Part shown: positions 1 through 10,220 of the stretch, piece after piece
How positions within the stretch are numbered: the stretch's first letter is position 1
How the letters are laid out: each line of letters begins with the position of its first letter
From: Chrysogorgia sp. JL179-B06
Lineage: Eukaryota > Cnidaria > Anthozoa > Scleralcyonacea > Chrysogorgiidae
Reading direction: 5' to 3'
NCBI GenBank assembly: GCA_035772405.1
Contig: JAYKKM010000054.1
Location: 1,947,501-2,011,500, forward strand
Length of the DNA: 64,000 bases
Notes under the pieces: model-generated
The model's database searches: none
The model's input: the letters and a program-made list of their open reading frames with translations, nothing else
Told to the model about the DNA's origin: nothing
Made by a program: the position numbers and the translations under genes

Positions 1-189
1 GATGTACCGCGGGCTATATGAGATACTCGCGAAGCCAGAGAGATCACACTTTAAAGCTGAAGGATCAAGTGAGGGAAGGTTGACTCCTTAGCTCCGTAAC
101 CAATATCTCGTAGAATCTACGTCAAACTTCAACTTACTGGGAAGTCTCGTTTAACTTTCAATTCTACTTCGTCATTGGTTACTGTCGCT
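1..189 (-). other. Probable 3' flank of a tyrosine-recombinase element
   Basis: This non-coding stretch lies downstream, on the minus strand, of the recombinase fragment at 190-655. No ORF or structure stands out. I infer that it is the 3' untranslated end of the same element, cut by the window edge. Confidence 0.3.
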
Positions 190-655
190 AAGGGGTCACG
201 CGAGAGTTCAAAGAGTCATGATCCTGAACAACAAATATACATCTCAGTGTTTATTGCAGCCTTTGCCATAACTTTTTTAATCCATCTGGCAATGGTATCA
301 GTTGATACAGGATGGTGTGGTTTCTGATAGCTTACAAAGAGTTGGGTATATGCATGTGTCCCTTATACTGCCGATGTCTTTTCTTGTAAATATGACTTAA
401 GGTGTTGCACTGGGCATAGATTGCTATTGGTAGGATATGATGTAATCACAATGTTACTTAGATGGTTTCTGGGTTTCGTGGTTTTTAACACAACATCAAT
501 GGCAAAAGTACATTCATTTGCAGTCAACTTCATACAGCTGGTGGATAGTGCTTTCAGTGTTTGGACCCGTTGGCTTGTGGTAAGTGCTAGTATTAAAACA
601 TTGCCAATTTAATTAGAGACAAGTCTTTGAGACAAATTTCATCGAGTTTCCAGCT
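190..655 (-). pseudogene. Tyrosine recombinase (Crypton/YR-type) C-terminal fragment
   Basis: Read on the minus strand, the peptide pieces LALTTSQRVQTL, NLCPVQHLKSYL and HHPVSTDTIARWIKKV appear in order across three frames. They match the order of the catalytic domain of a family of tyrosine recombinases common in invertebrate genomes. The TSQR piece corresponds to the usual TGQR box with the first catalytic Arg. A TAA at about 366-368 and frame changes near 603 and 360 break the reading frame, and the downstream HxxR and Tyr region is not recognisable. It is therefore a dead, N-terminally truncated transposon gene. Assignment to Crypton versus the YR of a DIRS-like retroelement is uncertain because no RT is visible here. 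The family call rests on recalled motifs, not on a search. Confidence 0.55.
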
Positions 656-1408
656 TTTTGTTGTTTTTGGGTTTTTTTTTTATAGTATACAGCCCTATGA
701 ATACTAATTAGATAAGAAATGAAAACTAGGAAAATTTTTGTCCAAGATGGAAAAATAGACAAAACGTTTTGGGAAAACCTCCTCAATCATGAAATAATTA
801 AGTCAGATAAATTAATCCCTCGAACGTCGGCGGGATGTACGCTACGCATCCTCGGGATTTATCTCTTACTTATCTCTTAATAAAGTCAGTTTCCTTTGTT
901 CCTTTGAGGGATTTATCTCACGAAGAAACCTAAAGCTGGCGTGGTTTTTGAATTCTCCCGGGGGAAATAAGGGTTAATTGCTGATTAGCCGTACAATGTA
1001 TTTGCAGCTAGCAGCATATCAGTAAATCCTCACCATCACGACCAGGATTTTTCTCGATATCTCCAGAGATCAGAAATGTCGAGAATGACCAAAGACGAAC
1101 ATTAATAACTCGCCGTAGTATTATAAGAGTAATAAAGAGCTCTACTATACGAAATACTTTACCCTATCTATAGTAAACCATAACTAAAGACGACCAGACG
1201 CTGTACAAACAAAACTTACCAAGAATGAGCATTAAACAAAACCTTCTTAACATTTTTAACTAACATGAAACCATGAAAGAAAGCTGTGCGTGAAATGTTT
1301 CGCAACCTTAGCAATCGCTTGGCAACGGTGTCAATTCATCCCCAACTTCCTTCAACTACAGCTCGTCCGACAGGTTTGTGAGCGGTTTGCTGAGATATTG
1401 AACCAATT
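656..1408. other. No gene seen
   Basis: Contains a T-rich run near 671-681 and AT-rich sequence. I see no coding region or repeat that I can support. Confidence 0.5.
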
Positions 1409-1670
1409 ATATTGCATCTAGCCTCCTCCGCAGGCAACTCTGTGGCTTCTTTTTCCCGAATCAAATAGCTTCCAACGCTGTTTTGGTAATTTTGGTCGAG
1501 CCAGAGAAATGCGAGAGGGGAGTGGGGCGACCCTCTTCGTCAATCAATCCCTTCACAATCCTTATACTTCCCTTATCCCAGCCAGAACATTGCTCGCACA
1601 GCCTTGGAAGCGATTTGGCTCAGAAAAAAGAAGCGACAGAGTTGTCTGCGAAGGAGGCTATATTGCATCT
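1409..1670. mobile_element. Small inverted-repeat element (MITE) with 11-bp target duplication
   Basis: A 240-bp element at 1420-1659 begins AGCCTCCTCCGCAGG and ends with the inverse of AGCCTCCTTCGCAGA. The terminal inverted repeats are about 35 bp with a few mismatches. The 11-bp word ATATTGCATCT flanks it on both sides (1409-1419 and 1660-1670). Duplications of 9-11 bp are typical of Mutator-like elements, so a MULE-derived MITE is the best guess. No transposase is present; the 78-codon ORF inside is not credible as a gene. Confidence 0.75.
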
Positions 1671-2209
1671 TGACCGGTTTGCTGTGACTCGTGGGCCTTC
1701 GTCATCAATGTTTGCGTGATTTGCGTGTGGTTTGTGAGAATCGCGAAGTTTCATAAGAGATCGTAGTTTCTGGACGCAAATTGTTATTACCGCCGGATAT
1801 TGATTAAAAGGCGAATTATAATATAATGATAAAGTCAGAAATGATATAAAATGATAAAGAAATTTCTAAATTACAGCTTTAAAGTACATTACTAGAACAG
1901 AAGGTTTTTAAAATCTGACAGGTTTATATAAACCGATCAAACCTGTCTGAATCCGCCCTTTGTGTTTATCTTTCCGCGATAACGAAGTATATTGAAGTGC
2001 CTCGTTGCCAATTTCACGTGGTAAATACTCCCGAAATTCACCGAGTCTTCTCAGAAAACCCTATAGAGTTTTTTTTATTCATCCACAATCCAAATACATT
2101 GATTTTTTTGTTTGAACCTCGTCACTTGATCTTCCACGCTTTGCGTTAGTCAAGGCTGACATAATTCGAAAACGTTGAGTTTTGTGAAAAATACAAAAAT
2201 AATTACTTT
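1671..2209. other. No gene seen
   Basis: AT-rich intergenic sequence. Nothing is supported beyond short ORFs. Confidence 0.45.
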
Positions 2210-2664
2210 TTAACTCTTTCCTGTCCGGCTGAAAAACATCCAAAATTGAACTACCTCTTTGTTCTATTGATATCTCAAGAAATATCCCTAACTGTTGCGA
2301 AACCTATACCTTTTCTGAAAGCCCAATAAACCGGCTGTTACCAATGCTTTTGAATTTTCCGAACAAGACACATTATGTTAATATAAATTAGCATTAATTA
2401 TCATAAATCAGGTTGAAAAACTCCCATTTTTCTAGAAAAGGCCATCTTGTACGCCCGCGTAGCATCATGAAAATTCAAAATGCCACTAATCACAGAGTTA
2501 TTTATGAAATCAAATCAAATTTGGCGTGTTAGTGGATCTCATGTCCCTGGCGCTTGTCGAATATCAATTTTTAATCTTGCGTTACCGTGTGCCGTGTTTT
2601 TCGATTGACGACTTCGGGGGTCTTCTATGACCCTTTTTGACTGGGTCGGACAGGAAAGAGTTAA
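2210..2664. mobile_element. piggyBac-like MITE (TTAA ends)
   Basis: The 18-bp word TTAACTCTTTCCTGTCCG at 2210-2227 is repeated as a perfect inverse at 2647-2664, giving a 455-bp element whose ends are TTAA on both sides. TTAA target duplication plus short terminal inverted repeats is the signature of piggyBac superfamily elements. There is no transposase ORF, so it is non-autonomous. Confidence 0.7.
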
Positions 2665-3141
2665 GGTATATTCTTTCAATAGCACTTTGTCGAGATGACG
2701 TCAGTACCCATGTTTGTTCCGCATTTACCCATAACTATTGCGGCCATAACAATAGAAAATAGCTTATTTGCAATAATTTGTTAGTCAAATTTGGATTGTT
2801 GGTCCGCATTTGCTATTAATAGCAACCGCTTATAGTCAAGGATTGACAAGATATTTACGGATGAGTTCACTAAGGGAATTTCGTGTTTAAAGAATGGCCG
2901 ACCGAGCGTGCAATGCGTCATGGTTGACACTCACTCTTTAACTACCTTTGAGATTCGTAGGTCGACTATGAAAGGAAACATATAATGGCACTGAAGGAAA
3001 TAGCTTGCGTGTTCAGTTATCTTTTGTTTTGAGAACCTCCGGAGGAACACACTCTAGGATGACAGGATCGCTTGTCGAGATATTTAATTGATAGTTAAAT
3101 CAATAACATTAATCTACTCAGACAATTAAAGATACCATAAC
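2665..3141. other. No gene seen
   Basis: Intergenic sequence without a supportable ORF or repeat. Confidence 0.4.
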
Positions 3142-3362
3142 ACCCAAATATGGGCTGACGTTTCATATAAATATCCCAAATTTAAAACATAGTGCTAACC
3201 CCAACATAACCCTAATCCTAACCCTACACCTAATACTAACCCTAACTCTTACGATAATGCTTTATTTTAGAAACAACAGCTGATTTTAATTTCGAATTTT
3301 ACTACCGATAGTCTATAGTGACGTCATTTCGGGATTTATATGAAACTTCACCCCAAATATGG
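3142..3362. mobile_element. Short inverted-repeat element with telomere-like core
   Basis: The arms GTTTCATATAAATATCCC (3161-3178) and, inverted, GTTTCATATAAATCCC (3331-3346) face each other. CCAAATATGG-type sequence lies outside both arms. The interior at 3200-3250 is a degenerate run of CCCTAA-like units (AACCCTAAC, CCTAATCC). It has no coding capacity. I read it as a MITE whose interior happens to contain telomere-like repeats, not as a telomere. Confidence 0.5.
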
Positions 3363-3574
3363 TAAAGGCGTATATATATCAGAGACACTCGAAGTAAATT
3401 GAATATCGGAGATTAAACTCGTGTTAGGATTTAAACTAAATATGTAAATATATGTATAACATTACGACTTACGAGAGCGATTAATGGTTGTCAGAGGTAT
3501 TTTTTTAGGTATTTTTTCGTATTGTTTTATCAAGCGAATAGGTAATTTCTTGGTCGAATCATATACTTTGAGAC

Positions 3575-3710
3575 CCAACCGGGATCAGTTGCGGAAAAAT
3601 GCAACTTGAAGGCCTTGCGGCTGGGAATTGAACCCGCGACCAGAAAATCCGTTGCGTTACAACAGCATTTTTAACCCAATTAGAACCATTTAAAAGGGTG
3701 AGACTATACA
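3575..3710 (-). mobile_element. tRNA-derived SINE fragment
   Basis: On the minus strand a Pol III B-box (GGTTCAATTCC, about 3626-3636) lies downstream of an A-box-like TGGTTCTAATTGG (about 3676-3688). That spacing is typical of tRNA-derived SINE heads. No full tRNA cloverleaf is credible. It directly abuts the inverted-repeat element to its right. Confidence 0.45.
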
Positions 3711-3735
3711 AAATAAAAAATATAAAAAATATATA

Positions 3736-4177
3736 TACCGGGTGGCGCAAAAACATGTTCCCCCTCTTCGACTCATTGTAATTAAAAAACTGAAAAAGCT
3801 ATCTTATACAAATAAAAATTATTGAACGTAGTTATGTCTAACTTAAATTTTGATGTATGCCTTGCACATTTCTATAAAATATTAGCCGAGATATAGGCGT
3901 TTACACACAATGTAGCGTTTTTGGAAGACGCGAAAAATTGTCTGAAATGGTCTAATAATGTGCATTATGGTAATAAAATGGTAAAAACACGCATAGTGTC
4001 GTCCGAGTTTAAACGCCTATATCTCGGCTAATATTTTATAGAAATGTGCAAGGAATATATCAAAATTTAAGTTAGACATAACTACGTTCAATAATTTTTA
4101 TTTGTATGAGATAGCTTTTTCAGTTTTTTAATTACAATGAGTCGAAGAGGGGGAACATGTTTTTGCGCCACCCGGTA
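3736..4177. mobile_element. 438-bp mariner-like foldback MITE
   Basis: The left arm (3738-3901) starts CCGGGTGGCGCAAAAACA. It is repeated nearly perfectly in inverse orientation at 4010-4175, with a ~108-bp unpaired centre. TA dinucleotides flank both ends. A TA target site and long terminal inverted repeats suggest a Tc1/mariner-mobilised non-autonomous element. It has no transposase. Confidence 0.8.
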
Positions 4178-4185
4178 TATAGTAC

Positions 4186-4222
4186 AATCTACAGACGTGT
4201 TTCGCTCATCAGTGTAGCTCGG
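4186..4222 (-). ncRNA. Hammerhead-ribozyme-like motif with a nearly absent stem II
   Basis: On the minus strand CTACA (stem I) is followed by CTGATGA, then only GC, then GAAAC, ACGTC, and TGTAG, which closes stem I with 5 perfect pairs. The core boxes CUGANGA and GAAA and a GUC cleavage triplet are present. Stem II has shrunk to one possible pair, so activity is doubtful. Penelope-like elements are known to carry hammerheads with minimal stems. Confidence 0.5.
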
Positions 4223-4452
4223 TACAGTCTAGATATGGACACGAGAATTAATTATACCCAAGCGGCTACCGGTGACAACCGCGCTTGTGGGACAAATAGC
4301 GGTCATGTGCACATCCAGAGAGCGTGAAGCGGTATTGGGCCAGAGTGCTCAAACTACCACAAGGGTAGTGGGCGTTGCATTATCACTAAAGGACACCTAC
4401 ACTAACTTCACAGAGTGCTCCACAACACCGAAGTGAAGGAGCGTAGTAGTAG
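4223..4452 (-). other. Non-coding segment between two hammerhead motifs
   Basis: GC-richer than its surroundings and without an ORF. Its position between two minus-strand hammerhead motifs, next to (TA)n, suggests a terminal region of a PLE. This is inference from context. Confidence 0.3.
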
Positions 4453-4453
4453 T

Positions 4454-4510
<57 letters not shown>
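4453..4510. repeat. (TA)n microsatellite
   Basis: Uninterrupted TA dinucleotides, about 29 units. Confidence 0.95.
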
Positions 4511-4512
<2 letters not shown>

Positions 4513-4554
4513 AGAACAAAAAAGACGAACTTTGGTTACTTCATTTAAACTTTA

Positions 4555-4620
4555 TTTCACTACAGATCTGTTTCGTATGGAAAGCTATATTAGCTTACCA
4601 CACTCATCAGGTGAGTATTG
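4555..4620 (-). ncRNA. Hammerhead ribozyme at a PLE-like 3' end
   Basis: On the minus strand: stem I CAC (4611-4613), core CTGATGA (4604-4610), stem II GTGTGG...CCATAC extended by AAGCT...AGCTT, then GAAA (4571-4574), a short stem III CAG/CTG, the cleavage triplet GTA (4561-4563), and GTG closing stem I. All conserved core positions are present. It is followed by AAATAAAGTTT and further downstream by (TA)n. The layout fits type I hammerheads of Penelope-like retroelements. Stem I is short (3 bp). Confidence 0.65.
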
Positions 4621-4653
4621 CGACTGGTGTTACAAAGCGGAAACTTGATATTC

Positions 4654-5825
<1,172 letters not shown>

Positions 5826-5826
<1 letters not shown>

Positions 5827-5933
5827 ACAATTATTCACCTCAGTGTCAGTATTTAGTGGTGGATATTTACCTCGACGCTTCGCGTCTCGGTAAATATCCA
5901 CCACTATTCACTTCCACTTCGGTGAATAATTGT
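5826..5933. repeat. Palindromic repeat element
   Basis: Two nested inverted repeats: AACAATTATTCACC with GGTGAATAATTGTT outside, and TAGTGGTGGATATTTACC with its exact inverse inside, around a loop rich in CG. It would fold into a long cruciform. A differently sequenced palindrome at 22812-22918 precedes the same downstream repeat. Confidence 0.75.
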
Positions 5934-5964
5934 TAAATATTACACGGTGGATATTACACGGTGG

Positions 5965-6120
5965 TGCGAAGATATGAATTGTATCTTATTTATATATTAT
6001 ACCGAAACAATCTTGAATGCTGTATTGAAACGTCTATAGAAACGTCTTGAAACTTCTTGTTTTTCCTCGATTGTTTACAGGTCGTCTTGGTTTACGCGCG
6101 TGTTATTTGGTTTTCACGCG
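5965..6120 (+). repeat. Dispersed repeat shared with 22910-23040
   Basis: TTATATATTATAC, CTTGAATGCTGT, TTGAAACGTCT and TTGTTTACAGG-type words occur in the same order in both places. No coding capacity. Confidence 0.6.
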
Positions 6121-6279
6121 TGGTATTTGGTTTCGCGCGTGATACTTGAGTCGAATACCACAGTGGGGAATTCGAGTTTAAATTGACTGGTTACGTCGCA
6201 CAAATCTAGCTCTTCTTTCTAAAGCGCGCGACCGCATACCGCAGCGGAGGAAAACGATCCAATCTTTGTTTGGAAGAGA

Positions 6280-6600
6280 AGCTCGCCATTATGAAAGCCG
6301 ACAAAGGAACCCTGTTGAATAAAAGATCTGAAATAATTTCCGCGAAATGCCGTCACCAAAACAAACTCTATGCAAATAACTTAATCTCCGTGAAGTAAAG
6401 ATGAATGCGTCATCACTCTATTTTGTTAATGACGTTCCAGACAGTATATAAGAATGGTTAATCAGGATCCAATCTCAGTTGCCTGAAGATCGTCAATCGG
6501 CGTGAAACTCGGAGTAGCAGCGAACATTTTCTAAGTTTTTACCTTAAATCTATTGTATATTTTTATATTTATTTTTTATAATTGTTTATATTTTATATAC
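6280..6600 (+). mobile_element. Penelope-like element 3' end (truncated)
   Basis: The reading frame at about 6290-6385 gives peptide pieces MKADKGTLLNKRSE and AKCRHQNKLYANN, closely matching KADKEIILNKRAE and SKCRHENKFYANS at 24675-24755. Both are followed by about 100 bp of untranslated sequence and a hammerhead motif. This is the C-terminal tail and 3' end of a PLE polyprotein (RT plus GIY-YIG). The rest of the gene is missing, so it is a 5'-truncated copy. Recognition of the family rests on the tail peptide and the ribozyme, not on RT motifs. Confidence 0.6.
6478..6521 (+). ncRNA. Hammerhead ribozyme motif of a PLE
   Basis: Stem I GTTGC (6478-6482) pairs with GCAGC (6517-6521). The core is CTGAAGA (6483-6489; the seventh core base is free to vary), then GAAA (6504-6507), a tiny stem III CT/AG, and GTA as cleavage triplet (6514-6516). 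Stem II is weak, with two C-G pairs inside a mismatch. Confidence 0.6.
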
Positions 6601-7073
6601 AAATTTGAATAACGAAACACCTAATATAATTAAAAGTAAACCTTTACTAAATTATTTCCGGAAATTAGTCTGAGTGGAAAAATATTCTGCATCATTTTTT
6701 GTATTCAATATTTATTCACGATCGTTTCCACCAATAAAGCGAAGATAATGTTAGAAACAGTCCTGAAATTTTAGAGCAGTAACTACAATGGTTATTAAGA
6801 TATAAAATAATTAATGTTGGCGCGGACACAAGCTTTCCGCACCCCGTGTCTGGATAGAAAAACAATGGTTGCAACATGAGTACGTACAGTTGTCTGTAAT
6901 GGCATTGGACGACGTCGGCGTCTTCGCGGACAGTTAATAGTAACGCCCCGCTGTGGCTATTTTATCCAAGAATTTAAGTTCTACCACACCAATCGGATTG
7001 GCATACTATAGTATGCTAACATCAGTAGCAAACAAACGCCCAAAACGTTATCATTAAACTGAACAACTGTACG
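6601..7073 (+). other. 5' flank of the copy A zinc-finger gene
   Basis: Non-coding. It is similar to 27900-28382, including TTTACTAAATTATTTCCGG and a GACGTCGGCGTCTTCGCGG word about 160 bp before the start codon. The conserved block may include the promoter; no TATA box can be assigned with confidence. Confidence 0.4.
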
Positions 7074-8220
7074 ATGAATCAAGATATCTATGACTATGTC
7101 GCAAATCAACAACGGCCCAGCGTGATTAAGCGGGTTGGAAAAGACGGTTCTCTCGCCAGACATTTCAACAAGCTTGCAATCGTTGCCGATCATTATTCAG
7201 CTCAGCAAACACATGAGAAATACCAACCATTATCAGGTTATCAAGAAAGTAATTCCTCAGGTGAATCAAATGCAGGTAAGGAAACGCCGACTGACTCAAT
7301 CTCTAATACAACTTCTTCATCACAGTCACGTTTGAAGCGGCATAGAAATGTGAAATTTAACTGTCGATTCTGTGGCAAATTATTTCCATGGTATTCACAC
7401 TGGCAAGCTCATGAGCGAATCCATACTGGACAGAAGCCATTTAAATGCGACGAATGTGACAAAGCTTTCGCAAGATCTGATGGTTTACAATGTCATAAAG
7501 GAACTCGTGTAGACAAAACAATTCCATCTTTCCACTCTCCAGAAAACACAAAAGTAGTGGGAAATGACTCCATCCTATATCCATACGATGAAAAGGCAAT
7601 AAAAGATGGAGATATCTCGGAAAATACTTACGAACAAATTGTGACCAGGCTCAAAAAACGGAAGTTATTCAAATGCTATGTTTGCAATCGGACGCTTTTT
7701 AGTACCACTGGTCTGCTTAAGCATGTTAAACGACACAAAGGTATGAAATGCTCTAATTTAATGTGATAGTGTACGTAGCTATGTTATTTTAATTATCCTT
7801 TGCTGTGCAAACCCGGAACGACGAAGGTAAACGTGTACATTAAACGAATGTGTGGATTTATTATGGTATGATTGTGCGCGGTAATCTGCATACGATAGTA
7901 TTGTTTGCACTGAAGTCGGTGTAAATCTCTTACTTTTTCTTCCAGGAAAAAAAGAGTTCATATGTGATACCTGTGGCAAGGTGTTTACCAAGCAAAGTAG
8001 TCTGGAAATACACAACAGAATACACACAGGAGTGAGGCCATATCAGTGCAATACCTGTTCTAAAGCATTCTCGATTCACGGAAATTTGAAACGCCATTTA
8101 TTAATACATACAGGAGAAAAACCGTACAAATGTTCTACCTGCTCCAGATCATTTAATAATCAAAGTCATCTGAAAAGGCACATAAACAAGCAACATGTGA
8201 TTTATCGTAATGCACGCTAG
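7074..8220 (+). CDS. C2H2 zinc-finger protein, copy A, two exons
   Basis: I model join(7074..7740, 7946..8220), 313 residues. The donor AAAG|GTATGA and the pyrimidine-rich acceptor TTTTTCTTCCAG|GA give phase 1 and a GKKEFICDTC junction. The start MNQDIYDY is chosen because the paralog at 28383 keeps it, while the upstream ATG frame here hits a stop. The N-terminal ~95 residues are non-finger and Ser/Thr-rich. Three fingers lie in exon 1 and three in exon 2 with linkers TGQKP, TGVRP and TGEKP; the DNA-contacting fingers 4-6 are canonical. Finger 2 ends HKGTR, so its last His ligand is lost here but present in copy B. Probably a nuclear DNA-binding factor; target unknown. An unspliced message would end at a TGA 27 nt into the intron. 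No KRAB, SCAN or BTB domain is seen. Confidence 0.8.
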
Positions 8221-8835
8221 TTAATAATAATTTTCATATCACAAGATTATAAATTTTAAGATTTATCACAAGATTTATAAATAATAATTAGTGTTGTTCT
8301 AGTTATTATGAACCAGAAAGCTATAGTAATCATAAAATTGCTCTTCTGGAGCGATTCATAGCATACAGTAGTTATGGAATTAAACATACAGCTTTTCGAT
8401 CATCGAATATATCGATTGAATAAATACTATAATATATATATGTTGTAAAAATATCAAACCTTTGGGCTCTGGCAATGAAACGTGTATGGAACACTATAGT
8501 CGGCGTGATCGAACCTCTCGATAACTCGAACCAAAGTCCGATTAGGTAATATTTTCCTATACTCAGTAGACAGTATTATTATATATATTAACACCAACGT
8601 GGAAACTTATTGTTTTATTATATTCAATGAACAGGGAGGTGTATATCCTGCACAATGTGTATTATGGAAATGTTTAGTTTCAAATTAAGCCCATATAGCT
8701 ACAGTTAAAAAAAAACACCTGGACGAATATTTTATACAACAAACTGTTTATAGAGTATAATTTCAAATTGTTTATTTCAAATGACAATTAATATATAATT
8801 TGCTTGCTCTATACATAGCTGCTATAGTGCTATAG
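8221..8835 (+). other. 3' flank of copy A zinc-finger gene
   Basis: Non-coding and colinear with 29550-30354. It contains a short TA run (about 8430-8442) where copy B has a ~127-bp (TA)n tract. Confidence 0.5.
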
Positions 8836-9003
8836 TGTGCAGTGGGTTATAATTATGATAGTTTTAGAAATTGGCCTCTGTCTAGTTTTAAAATTAAAGT
8901 TATAAGGTACTACTCCTTAATTGTTGTATTTCAGAATCGATTAAATTATTACCATTGAAACTAATCATTCTGTAAAAGTTTAAATTAAATTGAGTAATTG
9001 TAG

Positions 9004-9267
9004 TCATGTATATTCATACATATATAGATTTGTATAGATAGAGCTCAAGTGTGGTTTTAATATGCTTCTGGTGATAGGGATACCGTTTCGTTTTCTATAA
9101 TCATTCTTTGATCCATTTAACTTGAGATTGAGGTTCACATCCTGATGAACCTTCTCTTCCATAATATTTGTACCTATATATGTACAGAAATTAAATGTCA
9201 GTTTATATAGCAAAACTGAAATAACCGTTACGAAGATTGTTGTGCTGTTTATCGGAGTATAGAGCAT
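9004..9267 (-). CDS. Hypothetical ORF recurring in array units (MEEKVHQ)
   Basis: The minus-strand frame includes IMEEKVHQDVNLN and LNGSKNDYRKRNG. The same peptide recurs at 13956-14435 and 15523-16002 inside longer ORFs, while units 2 and 3 have a frame-changing indel near the NLN position. I do not recognise a family. Because whole units are near-identical, persistence of the ORF does not prove selection. It may be an exon of an unrecognised gene or simply non-coding. Confidence 0.2.
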   Translation of the reverse strand: MLYTPINSTTIFVTVISVLLYKLTFNFCTYIGTNIMEEKVHQDVNLNLKLNGSKNDYRKRNGIPITRSILKPHLSSIYTNLYMYEYT

Positions 9268-9680
9268 TATTTAAATTAAAACATTTGTAGATGATCTGTG
9301 TCATAATTGTAAATAATACTATAATGGTGCACTATATCCATCAAATGTGAAATATTTTGTTGAAGGACTTGTAGAAGAATATCTTGAATGAATGAATGAA
9401 TAATAATATTTAATCAGGATTGCCCAACTCACCGAGGTGCTTTTCAGTGGGGACCTGCAATCTTCTGCCGGACCATAAACAAATTGTGAAGCAGTATAAA
9501 TGTGTAAAAGAATTCTCTTAAACATATTAGTTGAAGAAGGTAATACGTTTCTCATTTTCTTGGCTGGACCATATCTTGTATAATGTGTTAATATACACAC
9601 TGCTGTAGTGAATGTTGGAGAGCTTGGAGTATACAGACGATATATGGACGATCGTCAAGCTCGTATCCTGAGAAAAATAA

Positions 9681-9745
9681 TTCTGAGAACCTGTAACCTT
9701 CTGATTGCCAGTGAGACGCTCTAACCATTGAGCCACCAGACTCAG
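9681..9745 (-). tRNA. tRNA-like sequence, damaged (unit 1)
   Basis: Same sequence as the tRNA-like element of units 3-5, but lacking the 3' half of the T-arm and the acceptor 3' strand. Non-functional. Confidence 0.5.
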
Positions 9746-9974
9746 ATGGCGGGCAATATACAAAAGAGTATACAAAATTTTTTCTTTCTATTATATGGCT
9801 GGTTGTTGTCGTGTTCGTTGTAACCTATTTGGAATTCTATTGATGAACACGTGTAACAAAAACCTCGCGGTTCCTCGCGGTTTTGTAACATACGAGCTCA
9901 CTAACGCCCATGGCTATGGATAGGACGTGTATAATATTATAGTATGCTAGCTGACATGCATGTATATGCCCATG

Positions 9975-10220
9975 TCATTGTGTGTCACGATGTTCAATAT
10001 TAAGGGATGTTGATAGACTTTCCAGTATAACGTAGCAATCATCAGATTCATCTTCAATATATACATTAGTATCACAAAGAACTTGCTCACCGGTTGTATT
10101 TTTGTTAACACTCGTTATCATGGTTGTTGTTATCATGTCTAGCAGCTCAATTCCTTGGTAAGATTTTAGGGGGTTTGGATTTTGGACGATATCTTCTCTT
10201 TTCCTAACTGCACGACACAC
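9975..10220 (-). CDS. Hypothetical ORF recurring in array units (KREDIVQNPNP)
   Basis: The 81-codon frame includes CRAVRKREDIVQNPNP and YQGIELLDMITTT. It recurs nearly unchanged at 14732-15022, where the upstream frame adds TLTCLVC, making a CxxC pair. It is broken in units 2 and 3. On the minus strand an acceptor-like TATGTTTAG precedes TGTCGTGCAG, and a donor-like ACCG|GTGAGC lies inside the frame, so it might be an internal exon. A partial resemblance to zinc-binding N-terminal domains of zinc-finger proteins is only an impression. Function unknown. Confidence 0.3.
   Translation of the reverse strand: MCRAVRKREDIVQNPNPLKSYQGIELLDMITTTMITSVNKNTTGEQVLCDTNVYIEDESDDCYVILESLSTSLNIEHRDTQ

Noticed and set aside
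421..612. 63-codon plus ORF
   Set aside because: It lies antisense to the tyrosine-recombinase remnant, whose motifs are on the minus strand.
3200..3250. Telomere
   Set aside because: The CCCTAA units are degenerate, only ~50 bp long and enclosed by inverted repeats with sequence on both sides.
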